A DNA stretch of 64,000 nt from PALSA-1444 sp964291045 (lineage in GTDB: Bacteria; Chlamydiota; Chlamydiia; Chlamydiales; Rhabdochlamydiaceae). Each line of letters starts with the position of its first letter. Position 1 is the first letter of the stretch. The translations under genes were made by a program, and so were the position numbers. The notes beneath the pieces were generated by a model. It was not told where the DNA came from, ran no database searches, and saw only the letters and a program-made list of their open reading frames with translations. The stretch lies in the NCBI RefSeq assembly GCF_964291045.1, contig NZ_OZ197277.1:1488001-1552000 (forward strand), read 5' to 3'. Positions 17,303 through 26,102 of this stretch are shown here, piece by piece.

Positions 17303-18319
17303 CTAACTTGTAGTTTCTTTCAGTTTCATATACCTTAAAAGATCCACAACCCTGTGAGCGTATCCCATCTCATTATCATACCAAGCAATCAGCTTATAAA
17401 ACCGGTTATTAAGAGCAATACCTGCTCCCTTATCAAAAATACAGGAATAAGGCGTCCCAATAAAATCGGATGAAACAACTTCATCTTCTGTATAAGCTAA
17501 AATATTTTGGTAGTGACCCATTGCCTCATGTTTTAAGGCCATGCAGATATCTTCATAGGTCGTGTCTTTTTTAAGACGTACAGTTAAATCAACAACAGAT
17601 ACATCTGTTGTTGGAACACGTAATGCCATCCCCGTCAGTTTTCCTTGAATTTCCGGGATGCATCTAGCAACAGCTAGTGCTGCTCCCGTAGAGGAGGGTA
17701 TAATATTATTCATCGCGCATCTGCCCCCTCTCCAATCTTTCATGGACGGGCCATCAGCAGTTAGCTGTGAGGCAGTTGTGGCGTGCACCGTTGTCATCAG
17801 CCCCTCTTCAATCCCAAAGTGATCAAGAAGAATTTTTGTTAAGACAGCTAGACAATTGGTTGTGCAAGAGGCGTTAGAGATCACATGATCTTTGAGTGGA
17901 TTGTAATGTTGGTGATTGACTCCCATGACAAAAAGAGGCACATTTTGATCCCCAGGTGCTGTAATGAGCACTTTATGAGCACCAGCTTTTAAATGAAGAG
18001 ACGCTTTGTCATATGATGTGAATCTTCCTGTGGATTCTATCACCGTATGAACGCCCAGCTCTTTCCACGGAAGGCGCTCTGGATCTTTTTCTTGTAGGAT
18101 CTTAATAGAGCGCTCTCCAACGATCAGTTTATTTTCTTGCACTTCCACTTTCAGAGGGAATTTACGGTGGATGCTGTCATATTGCAAAAGATAGGCAAGA
18201 TTTTCTGGAGAAGCAAGATCGTTAATCGCGACAACTTCTATATGAGAGGTGTTATCCTCTAATAGAGTTCTTAAAACGAGCCTTCCGATACGGCCAAATC
18301 CATTAATCGCTATTTTCAT
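17303..18319 (-). CDS. gap: Glyceraldehyde-3-phosphate dehydrogenase
   Basis: 338 residues, full length. The NAD-binding motif INGFGRIGR is at 5-13 and the catalytic Cys is C152 in SNASCTTNC. HATTASQLTADGP, SSTGAALAV and WYDNEMGYAHRV complete the GapA signature. It catalyses the phosphorylating oxidation of glyceraldehyde-3-phosphate in glycolysis, in the cytosol. It follows the ribosomal/rpoA operon on the same strand, as in Chlamydia, but a strong terminator at 18438-18474 separates it from rplQ. It therefore needs its own promoter, in 18320-18437. Confidence 0.97.
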   Translation of the reverse strand: MKIAINGFGRIGRLVLRTLLEDNTSHIEVVAINDLASPENLAYLLQYDSIHRKFPLKVEVQENKLIVGERSIKILQEKDPERLPWKELGVHTVIESTGRFTSYDKASLHLKAGAHKVLITAPGDQNVPLFVMGVNHQHYNPLKDHVISNASCTTNCLAVLTKILLDHFGIEEGLMTTVHATTASQLTADGPSMKDWRGGRCAMNNIIPSSTGAALAVARCIPEIQGKLTGMALRVPTTDVSVVDLTVRLKKDTTYEDICMALKHEAMGHYQNILAYTEDEVVSSDFIGTPYSCIFDKGAGIALNNRFYKLIAWYDNEMGYAHRVVDLLRYMKLKETTS

Positions 18320-18437
18320 ATTGATGACACTTAAGGTAGAAATGAGAGCTTAATTTTTAGTTAATTGTAACTGACATTTTCAAGAAAGTAAAGGAATGAT
18401 CGTGAAAAGGGAGGGATGTTTTTGTTTCTCTTAGAAA

Positions 18438-18474
18438 TAAAAAAAGCTCTTAAAGATTTCCTTAAGAGCTTTTG
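18438..18474 (-). terminator. Rho-independent terminator after rplQ
   Basis: Read on the minus strand, AAAAGCTCTTAAGG pairs with TTAAGAGCTTTTTTT across a short loop, giving an 11-bp stem and a T tract. It lies about 30 nt after the rplQ stop and closes the long ribosomal-protein transcript. Confidence 0.9.
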
Positions 18475-18501
18475 AGTGCACTTTCAGTGATAAAGCTTCA
18501 A

Positions 18502-18936
18502 CTATTCTGCAGGTAAGTACTCGATAACACACATAGAGGCGTTATCGCCCACTCTTTCTCCAAGACGTACAATGCGGGTATATCCCCCATCACGTCCTGC
18601 AAATCTCTCTGCTAAATCTCCAAAGAGCTTTCCAATCACTTTACGGTCGGTATTGTACACATGATCAGTGTTCCCTTTACGCGCTTCTCTAGCTTCTTTA
18701 GGAGTGAGCGTGTTGTAAGTGATCATCATCTCGCCAATCGCTTGACGGCGACTTGCCAGTGTATTTTTCTTCGCAAGTGTCACCATGTGATCAGCATGAC
18801 GTCTTAACTCTTTCGCTTTTGTCACAGTTGTTTCAATGCGATCATGCTCAATCAAAGATTTAAGCATATTTGCAAGCATACACCGTCTGTGAGATGCTGT
18901 GCGTCCTATTTTAAATGTATGTTTTGCATGTCTCAT
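18502..18936 (-). CDS. rplQ: 50S ribosomal protein L17
   Basis: 144 residues. The conserved core is at the N-terminus (MRHAKHTFKIGRTASHRRCM, then MLKSLIEHDRIETTVTKAKELR), as in all bacterial L17. The extra C-terminal ~25 residues (GGYTRIVRLGERVGDNASMC...) are the usual long-form tail. It binds 23S rRNA near the exit side of the large subunit. The start overlaps the rpoA stop as ATGA, so the two are translationally coupled. It is the last gene before the terminator. Confidence 0.97.
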   Translation of the reverse strand: MRHAKHTFKIGRTASHRRCMLANMLKSLIEHDRIETTVTKAKELRRHADHMVTLAKKNTLASRRQAIGEMMITYNTLTPKEAREARKGNTDHVYNTDRKVIGKLFGDLAERFAGRDGGYTRIVRLGERVGDNASMCVIEYLPAE

Positions 18937-20033
18937 ACTTCTGTTTCAACTCCTTTCTGCGCAAGATAATCATCTACGATTTGTCTTACATTATCTTTTG
19001 TAATGCCAAAACGAGCCAGATCCATCCCGAGAGATAATTCCATTTCTTCTAATTTGGCTTTAATTTCGTTTAGTGACTTCTTCCCGAAATTTCTAAATTT
19101 GAGCATATCAGACTCTGGCATAATGACCAGTTCTCCGATCGTATCGATATTGGCACCAGCTAAACAGTTAGTGGATCTGACAGAGAGCTCAATTTCATTA
19201 ATCTTTAGCGCAAGTTTGGCAAGAAGAGCTTCTTTATCGCTATTGACTTCTACAGCATCTGAATCAAATGTAATCATGTGCTGCTCAAGTTGTGTAAACA
19301 CATCAAAATGTAACATCATGATCTGAACAGAGAAAGAAAGCGCCTCTTCAGGGGTAATTCTTCCATCTGTCTCAACATCTAAAATCAGTCTATCAAAGTC
19401 TGTATCTTGTCCAACCCGTGTGTTTTCTACATAGTAGTTTACACGTCTTACAGGTGAGCAAATCGCGTCTAAAACAATTTCATCCACGTTCTTAGAATCA
19501 AGCAATTGTCTTTCAGAAGGGATATAACCTCTTCCAATTCCAATTTTTAAATCGATTTTTTTGAACATCGGCTTTGTAACAGTAAAAAGAGCAAGATCTG
19601 GATTTACAGGCTCAAAGCTGCTATCTCCTAAAAGAGTGTCAAGCGTTACAATGAATTGTCCGCCGTTTTTATCCAAAAGATCCCCTGTCACTTCTAACAC
19701 TTTAGAAACAACAACTGGCTCTCTTGGAATGTTTCTCTCTTCAAGAGGAAGTCTTCGAATGAGCGCTGATTTAAAATTGAGGACAATGTGTGTCATGTCT
19801 TCAATGATTCCATCAATCGCTGTATATTCGTGAGAGACCCCTTCAATTCTAACAGACATGATCGCTGGAGATTCAATCGCCGTAAGAAGAGTTCTTCTTA
19901 ACGCGTTTCCAATGGTGTGTCCAAATCCTTTTTCAAACGGCTCTGCAATGAACCGGCTAAAGTTAGGTTGTTTTGAAGAGTCGTCTTTTTTAATTTTTGA
20001 GGGGAGCTCAAATTTACCATATTTTACTGTCAT
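18933..20033 (-). CDS. rpoA: RNA polymerase alpha subunit
   Basis: 366 residues in two domains. The N-terminal assembly domain (about 1-230) includes RFIAEPFEKGFGHTIGNALRRTLL and the VNPDLALFTVTKP region. After a linker, the C-terminal domain (about 280-345) has the helix-hairpin-helix LKFRNFGKKSLNEIKAKLEE, which contacts UP elements and activators. The protein is longer than the E. coli subunit (329), mainly through a longer tail (MDLARFGITKDNVRQIVDDY), as in other chlamydiae. It lies between rpsK and rplQ in the standard order. Confidence 0.97.
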   Translation of the reverse strand: MTVKYGKFELPSKIKKDDSSKQPNFSRFIAEPFEKGFGHTIGNALRRTLLTAIESPAIMSVRIEGVSHEYTAIDGIIEDMTHIVLNFKSALIRRLPLEERNIPREPVVVSKVLEVTGDLLDKNGGQFIVTLDTLLGDSSFEPVNPDLALFTVTKPMFKKIDLKIGIGRGYIPSERQLLDSKNVDEIVLDAICSPVRRVNYYVENTRVGQDTDFDRLILDVETDGRITPEEALSFSVQIMMLHFDVFTQLEQHMITFDSDAVEVNSDKEALLAKLALKINEIELSVRSTNCLAGANIDTIGELVIMPESDMLKFRNFGKKSLNEIKAKLEEMELSLGMDLARFGITKDNVRQIVDDYLAQKGVETEV

Positions 20034-20048
20034 TGTACTCTCCTGATT

Positions 20049-20468
20049 TTAGACTCTACGTCTCTTACGAGGTTTGCAGCCGTTATGCGCTACTGGGGTT
20101 ACATCACGGATGATGGTAACATTGAGTCCTGAGCTTAAAAGACCCCGTACAGCAGATTCTCTTCCTGCTCCTGGACCGTTTAAGTTCACTTCAATTTCTT
20201 TCATCCCCATGCTCATCGCCGTTTTCGCTGCATCTTGCGCTGCAACTGTTGCGGCAAAAGCGGATGATTTACGCGATCCTGAATATCCTGCTTTTCCGGC
20301 AGAAGACCAAGCAATCACGTGTCCTGCTAAATCTGTAACTGTTACAATGGTATTATTGAAAGACGACTGCACATGAGCGATCCCGACAGGAACAGTCCGT
20401 TGCATCTTTTTGCGAGATTTTGCTGATTTTTTAGCGTCTGTTTTCGCTGAATTAGAGTTTTCTTTCAT
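20049..20468 (-). CDS. rpsK: 30S ribosomal protein S11
   Basis: 139 residues. A basic extension of about 25 residues (KTDAKKSAKSRKKMQRT) precedes the S11 core VGIAHVQSSFNNTIVTVTDL. GYSGSRKSSAFAAT, LNGPGAGRESAVRGLLSSGL and the C-terminal NGCKPRKRRRV are the family signatures. It contacts the 16S rRNA platform and the mRNA exit channel. It sits 2 nt after rpsM and 15 nt before rpoA. Confidence 0.97.
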   Translation of the reverse strand: MKENSNSAKTDAKKSAKSRKKMQRTVPVGIAHVQSSFNNTIVTVTDLAGHVIAWSSAGKAGYSGSRKSSAFAATVAAQDAAKTAMSMGMKEIEVNLNGPGAGRESAVRGLLSSGLNVTIIRDVTPVAHNGCKPRKRRRV

Positions 20469-20470
20469 AA

Positions 20471-20839
20471 TTATTTCTTCTTGTTAGCTACAGTTTTTCT
20501 CTTTCCTTTTCGAGTCCGTGCGTTAGTTCGTGTACGTTGTCCTCGAACAGGCAAGCCTAAACGGTGCCGAGAGCCACGATAACAATGGATACTAATTAAC
20601 CTTTTAATGTCGTTTTGAACTTGACGTCTGAGGTCTCCTTCAACAACATATTCTTTCTGTAAAAGAGCATTAATGCGAGCAATATCATCTTCTGACAGCT
20701 GATGAGCACGCATACTAGGATTTAATCCTAACTTAGCAATAATCTGACTGGATAATTTATCCCCTACTCCGTAGATGTAGGTTAGAGCAATTTCGAGTCT
20801 TTTATTATCAGGGACATCGATCCCAATAATACGTGGCAT
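20471..20839 (-). CDS. rpsM: 30S ribosomal protein S13
   Basis: 122 residues, the standard length. MPRIIGIDVPDNKRLEIALT, then IYGVGDKLS (the helix-turn contacting 16S rRNA), and RGSRHRLGLPVRGQRTRTNA near the C-terminus with a basic tail reaching the decoding centre. No rpmJ (L36) precedes it: only about 60 bp lie between it and secY, too little for that gene. This matches the relocated rpmJ of chlamydiae. Confidence 0.97.
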   Translation of the reverse strand: MPRIIGIDVPDNKRLEIALTYIYGVGDKLSSQIIAKLGLNPSMRAHQLSEDDIARINALLQKEYVVEGDLRRQVQNDIKRLISIHCYRGSRHRLGLPVRGQRTRTNARTRKGKRKTVANKKK

Positions 20840-20898
20840 GTTTAAAATCCTTTTCTAGTACCGATTTAGTCTAGCAACTAACTCGTTTATTCTCAATT

Positions 20899-22278
20899 TT
20901 AAAATGGTTTTGCTCTCAAGTTTCTCATAAATCCGTCGTACCGTTTCATGAGTAAATGAGATTCAATTTGTTTGGTGGTATCGAGAACGACTCCAACCAA
21001 GATTAGGAGAGAAGTCCCTCCAAAAAAATGACTAATATTGGGATCCACACCTAAAAGGCGTGTGATTAACGTGGGAAGAATAGCTATTAAAGCTAAACTC
21101 AACGCTCCAACGCAGGTCATACGGTTCATTACAAGCTCTATATGCTTTTGTGTCTCTTTCCCTTGCCGCACTCCTGGGATAAACGCCCCATTTTTTTTCA
21201 TATCAGACGCTATTTGATCTGGATGAAATTGCGTGGCTGTCCAAAAGTAGGTAAAAAAGATAATGAGCGCTACATACAAAACGGTATGCAGCCAAGAGCC
21301 TGGAGACAAAAGACGTACAAAGGTGCTTAAGTCAATCCCTTTACTCATGAACTGCGCAATGGTAGCTGGAAACATGAGAAGTGATGAGGCAAAGATCACA
21401 GGCACAACACCTGCATAGTTAATCTTTAACGGGATGTAGGGTTGATTGCCTTGTGAGGAACTTTGAGCCGCATCCCCAATCACTCTTCTTGCATATTGCA
21501 GAGGAATCCGCCTTTGCCCTTGAATCACAAGAATGGTTCCCATGATAATCATCACAAATAGCGTCATAAGGACTGCAAGAGAGGAAAAGGTAAGTCCCCC
21601 TACTTCTTGAGAGTCTAAATTCAGCTGCTGGATAATGGATCCGGTAATTTTAGGAATGGAAGAGAGTATGCCTGTCGTAATGATCAGACTCATTCCATTT
21701 CCAATCCCTTTTTCTGTAATCTGCTCTCCTACCCACATGAGTAGCATGGTTCCTGCTGTCATCGTAAGCATCACAGTCAAATAAAACAGCCAAGGAAGCC
21801 CCATGCATGTAAATTCCAGCATTTCAGGCATGATGATGCCTTGCGCGCCGCTATTGATCTTGAGTGCATACTTAGCAAATAAAGCCGATTGAAAAAGAGC
21901 AATACCAATGGTCATCACTCTCATCCACTTACCCATCTTCCGCTTTCCTTGATCAGGGCTTTCTTTCACATCTCGTTGTAAAGAAGGAATGAGCGCCATG
22001 AGGAGCTGAAAGATAATGGAAGCTGAGATATACGGCATCACGCCAAGCGCGATAATGGTCATCTGAGCAAAAGCGCCTCCAGAAAACACATCCATCAATT
22101 GGAAAAGATTTTGACTTCCTCCCGTTGCCGCTTTAAACAGCTGAACGGCTAAATCCCCATTGATTCCAGGGACTGGAATATAAGCACCAAACCGACATAT
22201 CACTAACATCATAAGAGTAAAACCGATTTTTGATTTTAACTCAGGCAGTGAAAAAATATGGCGGATTGATGCAAACAT
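20899..22278 (-). CDS. secY: Preprotein translocase subunit SecY
   Basis: 459 residues with about ten hydrophobic helices. Landmarks are the plug and first-helix region RFGAYIPVPGIN, the lateral-gate segment GVMPYISASIIFQLL, and the cytoplasmic loops holding QGQRRIPLQYARRV and FWTATQFHPDQIASDMKKNG, which contact SecA and ribosomes. It forms the protein-conducting channel of the inner membrane and is needed here for the beta-barrel, SurA-like, LptE-like and carboxypeptidase precursors. It follows rplO by 8 nt, as usual at the end of the spc operon. Confidence 0.97.
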   Translation of the reverse strand: MFASIRHIFSLPELKSKIGFTLMMLVICRFGAYIPVPGINGDLAVQLFKAATGGSQNLFQLMDVFSGGAFAQMTIIALGVMPYISASIIFQLLMALIPSLQRDVKESPDQGKRKMGKWMRVMTIGIALFQSALFAKYALKINSGAQGIIMPEMLEFTCMGLPWLFYLTVMLTMTAGTMLLMWVGEQITEKGIGNGMSLIITTGILSSIPKITGSIIQQLNLDSQEVGGLTFSSLAVLMTLFVMIIMGTILVIQGQRRIPLQYARRVIGDAAQSSSQGNQPYIPLKINYAGVVPVIFASSLLMFPATIAQFMSKGIDLSTFVRLLSPGSWLHTVLYVALIIFFTYFWTATQFHPDQIASDMKKNGAFIPGVRQGKETQKHIELVMNRMTCVGALSLALIAILPTLITRLLGVDPNISHFFGGTSLLILVGVVLDTTKQIESHLLMKRYDGFMRNLRAKPF

Positions 22279-22286
22279 AAAGTCCT

Positions 22287-22754
22287 TTAAACCGTTTTTG
22301 CTTCTAAAATCTTATAAGAAATTTTAGCTTTCTCAAGCTTTGCAATCGCTCCTGATGAGAAGGCATTCGCCTCGATTGTGACTTTCTTATCCAGATTTCC
22401 TTGAGCTAAGATTTTGAGTCCCCCTCCAGCTCTACGAGGAGCATAGCCCCTTTCTCGAAGAGTTTGAAGATTAATGAGGTCGCCATCTTGAAAAAGTTGA
22501 CTCAGTCTTCCGAGATTCATGGAGTGGACGTTATTTTTAAAACGGCCGTTCACAAATCCTTTCGTAGGGAGCTTACGGTAAAGAGGGAGTTGTCCTCCTT
22601 CTCTTCCTTCTTGAGCTTTATAACCCCGTCTAGATTTATCCCCTTTGACACCTCGGCAAGAGGTTTTTCCCCGTTTAGATCCCACGCCTCTTCCGACACG
22701 TTGAACTCTTTTGCGGGGTCTATGCGTGTTTGCTAAATTAGATAATGAAATCAT
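22287..22754 (-). CDS. rplO: 50S ribosomal protein L15
   Basis: 155 residues. The N-terminal GRGVGSKRGKTSCRGVKGDK and RRGYKAQEGREGGQLPLYRK are the rRNA-threading basic region. The C-terminal globular part has LKILAQGNLDKKVTIEANAF. The start overlaps the rpsE stop by ATGA. No rpmD (L30) gene lies between rpsE and rplO, a deletion shared with Chlamydia. Confidence 0.97.
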   Translation of the reverse strand: MISLSNLANTHRPRKRVQRVGRGVGSKRGKTSCRGVKGDKSRRGYKAQEGREGGQLPLYRKLPTKGFVNGRFKNNVHSMNLGRLSQLFQDGDLINLQTLRERGYAPRRAGGGLKILAQGNLDKKVTIEANAFSSGAIAKLEKAKISYKILEAKTV

Positions 22755-23251
22755 ATTAACCCTCTATTTTTAAGCACTTTTTCACGGTTTCTAAGACCAA
22801 GAAGCGCTTGTAAAGTCGCTCTTACTTGGTTTAAGGGGTTATTTGATCCATAAATCTTTGCAACAACATCTTTCACTCCGCCAAGTTCTAAGACAGAACG
22901 TACTTTAGAACCTGCAATCACCCCTGTTCCTTCAACAGCCGGTTTTAAAAAGACAGTCGCCCCGTCCCAATCCACTTTAATTTCGTGAGGAATGGTTGTT
23001 CCTTCCATCTCAAAGTGCATAATGTTTTTACGCGCAGCCTCGCCTCCCTTACGGATAGCATCAGACACTTCATTCGCTTTAGCAAATCCAAATCCAATAC
23101 GGCCATGTCCATCACCAACAATGACGAGTGCAGAGAAACTAAACTTACGTCCCCCTTTCACCACTTTAGAACAGCGATTAACGTAGAGAACTTTTTCATC
23201 AAACTCAGAATGGGTCTCTTCTTGCCGTGGTCGTTTTATTTTATTGTTCAT
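22751..23251 (-). CDS. rpsE: 30S ribosomal protein S5
   Basis: 166 residues. A double-stranded-RNA-binding fold starts at FDEKVLYVNRCSKVVKGGRK. The glycine-rich loop VGDGHGRIGFGFAKANEV and the C-terminal domain with KPAVEGTGVIAGSKVRSVLEL and GSNNPLNQVRATLQAL are diagnostic. It helps decoding accuracy and mRNA unwinding at the 30S entry site. It lies 9 nt after rplR. Confidence 0.97.
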   Translation of the reverse strand: MNNKIKRPRQEETHSEFDEKVLYVNRCSKVVKGGRKFSFSALVIVGDGHGRIGFGFAKANEVSDAIRKGGEAARKNIMHFEMEGTTIPHEIKVDWDGATVFLKPAVEGTGVIAGSKVRSVLELGGVKDVVAKIYGSNNPLNQVRATLQALLGLRNREKVLKNRGLI

Positions 23252-23260
23252 GTTAACCTT

Positions 23261-23629
23261 TTAAAATTGTAATCCGCCAGCACGAGCAGCATTGGCAAGC
23301 TCTGCAATTACACCGTGATATTTATTAAAACCGCGGTCAAAGACAACTGTTGTAATGTTTTTTTCTTTTGCACGTTCTGCAAGCTCTGTCCCAATAATAC
23401 GTGCAGCGTCTTTGTTGTTTCCACTCACTTTGCCACGAATATGTTTCATTAACGTGTTTGCAGAAGCAAGAGTCACTCCAGCTTCATCATCAATCAGCTG
23501 AGCTGCAATATGTTGGTTTGATTTCATCACACAAAGGCGAGGCTTTGTCGCAGACCCTTTAAGGGATCTACGGACACGAGCAGCCCGCTTAATACGTTTG
23601 TGATTTCTTTGAATAAGACTACTTTCCAT
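23261..23629 (-). CDS. rplR: 50S ribosomal protein L18
   Basis: 122 residues. A basic N-terminus (RIKRAARVRRSLKGSATKPR) binds 5S rRNA. The conserved RLCVMKSNQHIAAQLIDDEAG and VVFDRGFNKYHGVIAELANAAR follow, ending GGLQF. It is the usual size and lies between rplF and rpsE with 5- to 9-nt gaps. Confidence 0.97.
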   Translation of the reverse strand: MESSLIQRNHKRIKRAARVRRSLKGSATKPRLCVMKSNQHIAAQLIDDEAGVTLASANTLMKHIRGKVSGNNKDAARIIGTELAERAKEKNITTVVFDRGFNKYHGVIAELANAARAGGLQF

Positions 23630-23634
23630 AAATA

Positions 23635-24186
23635 CTATCCTGCCGATTTGGATTTTGCTGCTTTTCCAGCTTTCTTACGTACAATTTCTTTTTCATAACG
23701 AATCCCTTTACCTTTGTAAGGTTCAGGAGGTTTTACGGCTCTTACTGTGGCAGCAAATTGTCCCACAACTTGTTTGTTGATTCCTGTAATCGTAATCGAT
23801 CCACTTTTATCAACAACAACCGATACCCCTTGAGGAATATCCAAATGAACATGGTGAGATTTTCCCACTTGTAGAGTGAGCTTTGCTCCCTCAACAGTGG
23901 CTCTATATCCCACTCCAATCATGAGAAGCTTTTTCTCAAATCCTTGAGATACTCCCACAACGAGATTGTTGAAAAGAGCTCTATGAAGACCATGATCTGC
24001 ATCAGAAACAGTAACAGATTCATTCATCAAAATAGACGCTTCATTTCCATTAATCGCTAAAGTGAGCCCTTGAGGAAGTTCTGAAGAGAGCACTCCTTTA
24101 GGTCCTTTAACATGGAGTTTTTGTCCTTCAACTGTAATTTCCACATTGGAGGGAACAGGAACAGATAATTTTGCAAAACGTGTCAT
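23635..24186 (-). CDS. rplF: 50S ribosomal protein L6
   Basis: 183 residues with the two repeated L6 domains. The first starts VPVPSNVEITVEGQKLHVKG. The second ends with the signature PEPYKGKGIRYEKEIVRKKAGK, which contacts the sarcin-ricin loop region. Ten nt separate it from rpsH upstream. Confidence 0.97.
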   Translation of the reverse strand: MTRFAKLSVPVPSNVEITVEGQKLHVKGPKGVLSSELPQGLTLAINGNEASILMNESVTVSDADHGLHRALFNNLVVGVSQGFEKKLLMIGVGYRATVEGAKLTLQVGKSHHVHLDIPQGVSVVVDKSGSITITGINKQVVGQFAATVRAVKPPEPYKGKGIRYEKEIVRKKAGKAAKSKSAG

Positions 24187-24196
24187 AGTTGTTTAC

Positions 24197-24586
24197 CTAC
24201 CAAATGTAACATAAAAGTTCGCCGCCGACTCCTCTTTCACGAGCAGTCTCGCCATCTAAAATACCTTGAGATGTGGAAAGAATTACAACTCCGAGGCCGC
24301 CGTAAATTTTGGGGATCTTTGTCTGCCCAATATATTTTCTGAGACCTGGTTTTGAAATTCGTTTAAGTCCTTGCATCAAAGGTTCACGTCCATCATAACG
24401 AAGGAACACGCGCATTCTTTTTTTCTCTTCATCAACTAAAATGTGTTCTAAAAAGCCTTGTTTTTCTAACACTTTTAAGATGGCATGTCTCATTTGACTT
24501 AAGTCAAGATCCACAAAACGGTTACGAGCCATCGCGGCGTTTCGAAGAGAAGTGAGCATACTAGCAATAGGGTCGTGATTTGCCAT
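24197..24586 (-). CDS. rpsH: 30S ribosomal protein S8
   Basis: 129 residues from the ATG at 24586. This matches the family N-terminus MANHDPIASMLTSLRNA and has AGGAAA upstream. The frame continues to 24622 but those codons overlap rplE and are not S8-like. The C-terminal STSQGILDGETARERGVGGE is the rRNA-binding signature. It binds the central domain of 16S rRNA; in other bacteria S8 represses its own operon by binding mRNA. S14 (rpsN), normally upstream, is absent. Confidence 0.95.
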   Translation of the reverse strand: MANHDPIASMLTSLRNAAMARNRFVDLDLSQMRHAILKVLEKQGFLEHILVDEEKKRMRVFLRYDGREPLMQGLKRISKPGLRKYIGQTKIPKIYGGLGVVILSTSQGILDGETARERGVGGELLCYIW

Positions 24587-24590
24587 AGAT

Positions 24591-25136
24591 TTATTTTCCT
24601 TGCGTCTTAAATGGGAGTCCAAGCATGCGAAGGAGTTCTACACACTCTTCATCAATTTTTGCTGATGTTACAAAGGTGATATTCATCCCTTGTGTCCGTT
24701 TCACTTCATCCAAGTTAATCTCTGGAAAAACCTGTTGGTCATCAAGACCGAGGGAATAAGATCCACGTCCATCGCCTTTAACTGAGAAACCTCGAAAGTC
24801 TTTAATGCGAGGTGCAACAATATTACAAAAACGGTCTAAAAAGTCAAACATCCGCTCACGTCTTAATGTCACTTTAAGACCAATGATTTGGTCTAAACGG
24901 GATTTAAAGTTAGAAATCGCCTTTTTTGTGCGTGTAAAAATCGGTTTTTGTCCCGATAGTTGTGTTAGCTCTCTAAAACAATCTTGTAGAGCGTTTTTAT
25001 CTTTTGTAGCCTCTGCAAGTCCCATGCTAATCACAATCTTTTTGAGTGAAGGGATGAGCATTGGGTTAGCGTACCCAAACTTCTCATTAAGTGCGGGTCT
25101 TACTTCCTCTTTATAACGTTTGAGTAATCGAGTCAT
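24591..25136 (-). CDS. rplE: 50S ribosomal protein L5
   Basis: 181 residues. YGYANPM-like start region, IVISMGLAEATKDKNALQDC, the 5S rRNA-binding FTRTKKAISNFKSR, and RIKDFRGFSVKGDGRGSYSLG are in family order. The C-terminus MNITFVTSAKIDEECVELLR is intact. It forms the central protuberance with L18 and 5S rRNA. It is followed directly by rpsH, with no rpsN between. Confidence 0.97.
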   Translation of the reverse strand: MTRLLKRYKEEVRPALNEKFGYANPMLIPSLKKIVISMGLAEATKDKNALQDCFRELTQLSGQKPIFTRTKKAISNFKSRLDQIIGLKVTLRRERMFDFLDRFCNIVAPRIKDFRGFSVKGDGRGSYSLGLDDQQVFPEINLDEVKRTQGMNITFVTSAKIDEECVELLRMLGLPFKTQGK

Positions 25137-25151
25137 TGCCTTATCATCCGT

Positions 25152-25478
25152 TTAACTTTTTTTCAGCATACGATAAGAAACTTCTTTCTCTTCTTTGAGA
25201 TAAATCAGTTCCTTCTCTTTTTGCGTTGATTTGACTTTTACTTTAAGTCTTACACCTTCATCATCACAAAGTGCCACATTAGAAATATGAATGGGCATTT
25301 CCACTTCAATGATGGATGGGGTTTGCATTTCAGAACGACGTTTCACATGTTTTTTGCGAATGTTCATTCCTTGAACAACAACTTTCTCACCACGGCGACG
25401 CAATACTGCTCCCGATCTTCCTTTGTCATTGCCGGCAATAACCAGGACTTTGTCCCCTTTTTTAATCCACTGTGCCAT
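25152..25478 (-). CDS. rplX: 50S ribosomal protein L24
   Basis: 108 residues. The KOW motif is at the N-terminus (KKGDKVLVIAGNDKGRSGAV). VVVQGMNIRKKHVKRRSEMQ and EMPIHISNVALCD follow in the usual order. It is an assembly initiator of the large subunit. It starts 1 nt after the rplN stop. Confidence 0.97.
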   Translation of the reverse strand: MAQWIKKGDKVLVIAGNDKGRSGAVLRRRGEKVVVQGMNIRKKHVKRRSEMQTPSIIEVEMPIHISNVALCDDEGVRLKVKVKSTQKEKELIYLKEEKEVSYRMLKKS

Positions 25479-25479
25479 A

Positions 25480-25848
25480 CTAGATCACCTCAGGAGCTAA
25501 TGATGTAATTTTCACAAATCCTTTTTCCCTGACTTCTCTAGCCACAGGGCCGAAAATACGGGTCCCTTTTGGATTGCCTTTGTCATCAAGAATCACACAA
25601 CTGTTATCATAAAAACGGAGGAATGAACCGTCAGCTCTGCGAACATAACTCTTTGTTCTTACGATCACAGCTTTAACGACATCTCCTTTCTTCACAAGAC
25701 CTCTCGGCTCAGCGTCTTTCACGCTACATACGATAACGTCTCCAACGTGGGCATATCTGCGCTTAGAGCCTTTTAAAACTTTAAAGCAGCAAACTCTTTT
25801 TGCTCCACTATTATCAGCAACTTCTAATTCACTTTCTTGTTGAATCAT
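25480..25848 (-). CDS. rplN: 50S ribosomal protein L14
   Basis: 122 residues, the invariant L14 length, from the ATG at 25848 that overlaps the rpsQ stop as ATGA. An in-frame extension to 25872 would lie inside rpsQ and is rejected. MIQQESELEVADNSGAKRVC, VKAVIVRTKSYVRRADGS, NPKGTRIFGPVARE and the terminal KITSLAPEVI are textbook. It forms an intersubunit bridge to 16S rRNA. Confidence 0.96.
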   Translation of the reverse strand: MIQQESELEVADNSGAKRVCCFKVLKGSKRRYAHVGDVIVCSVKDAEPRGLVKKGDVVKAVIVRTKSYVRRADGSFLRFYDNSCVILDDKGNPKGTRIFGPVAREVREKGFVKITSLAPEVI

Positions 25849-26099
25849 GCGACTACCTCGACAACGCGCCAACGTTTCATTTTAGAATACGGTCTAGTTT
25901 CAATAATGCGAACCATTTGCCCTTCTTTTACATCAAACCCTTCACAATGCGCATAATATTTTTTGCTTCTTGTGATGATTTTATTAAATTGAGGGTGAGC
26001 AAAAGTTCTTGCAACCTTTACAGTCACCGTTTTGTGCATCTTGGTCGACACAACTTGTCCTTGACGTTCTTTTTGACGACTTTTTTCTTGTTGTACCAT
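25845..26099 (-). CDS. rpsQ: 30S ribosomal protein S17
   Basis: 84 residues. An OB-fold protein: RQKERQGQVVSTKMHKTVTV, FAHPQFNKIITRSKKYYAHC, and the signature GQMVRIIETRPYSKMKRWRV. It lies 3 nt after rpmC, is coupled to rplN by a 4-bp overlap, and binds the 5' domain of 16S rRNA. Confidence 0.96.
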   Translation of the reverse strand: MVQQEKSRQKERQGQVVSTKMHKTVTVKVARTFAHPQFNKIITRSKKYYAHCEGFDVKEGQMVRIIETRPYSKMKRWRVVEVVA

Positions 26100-26102
26100 A
26101 AA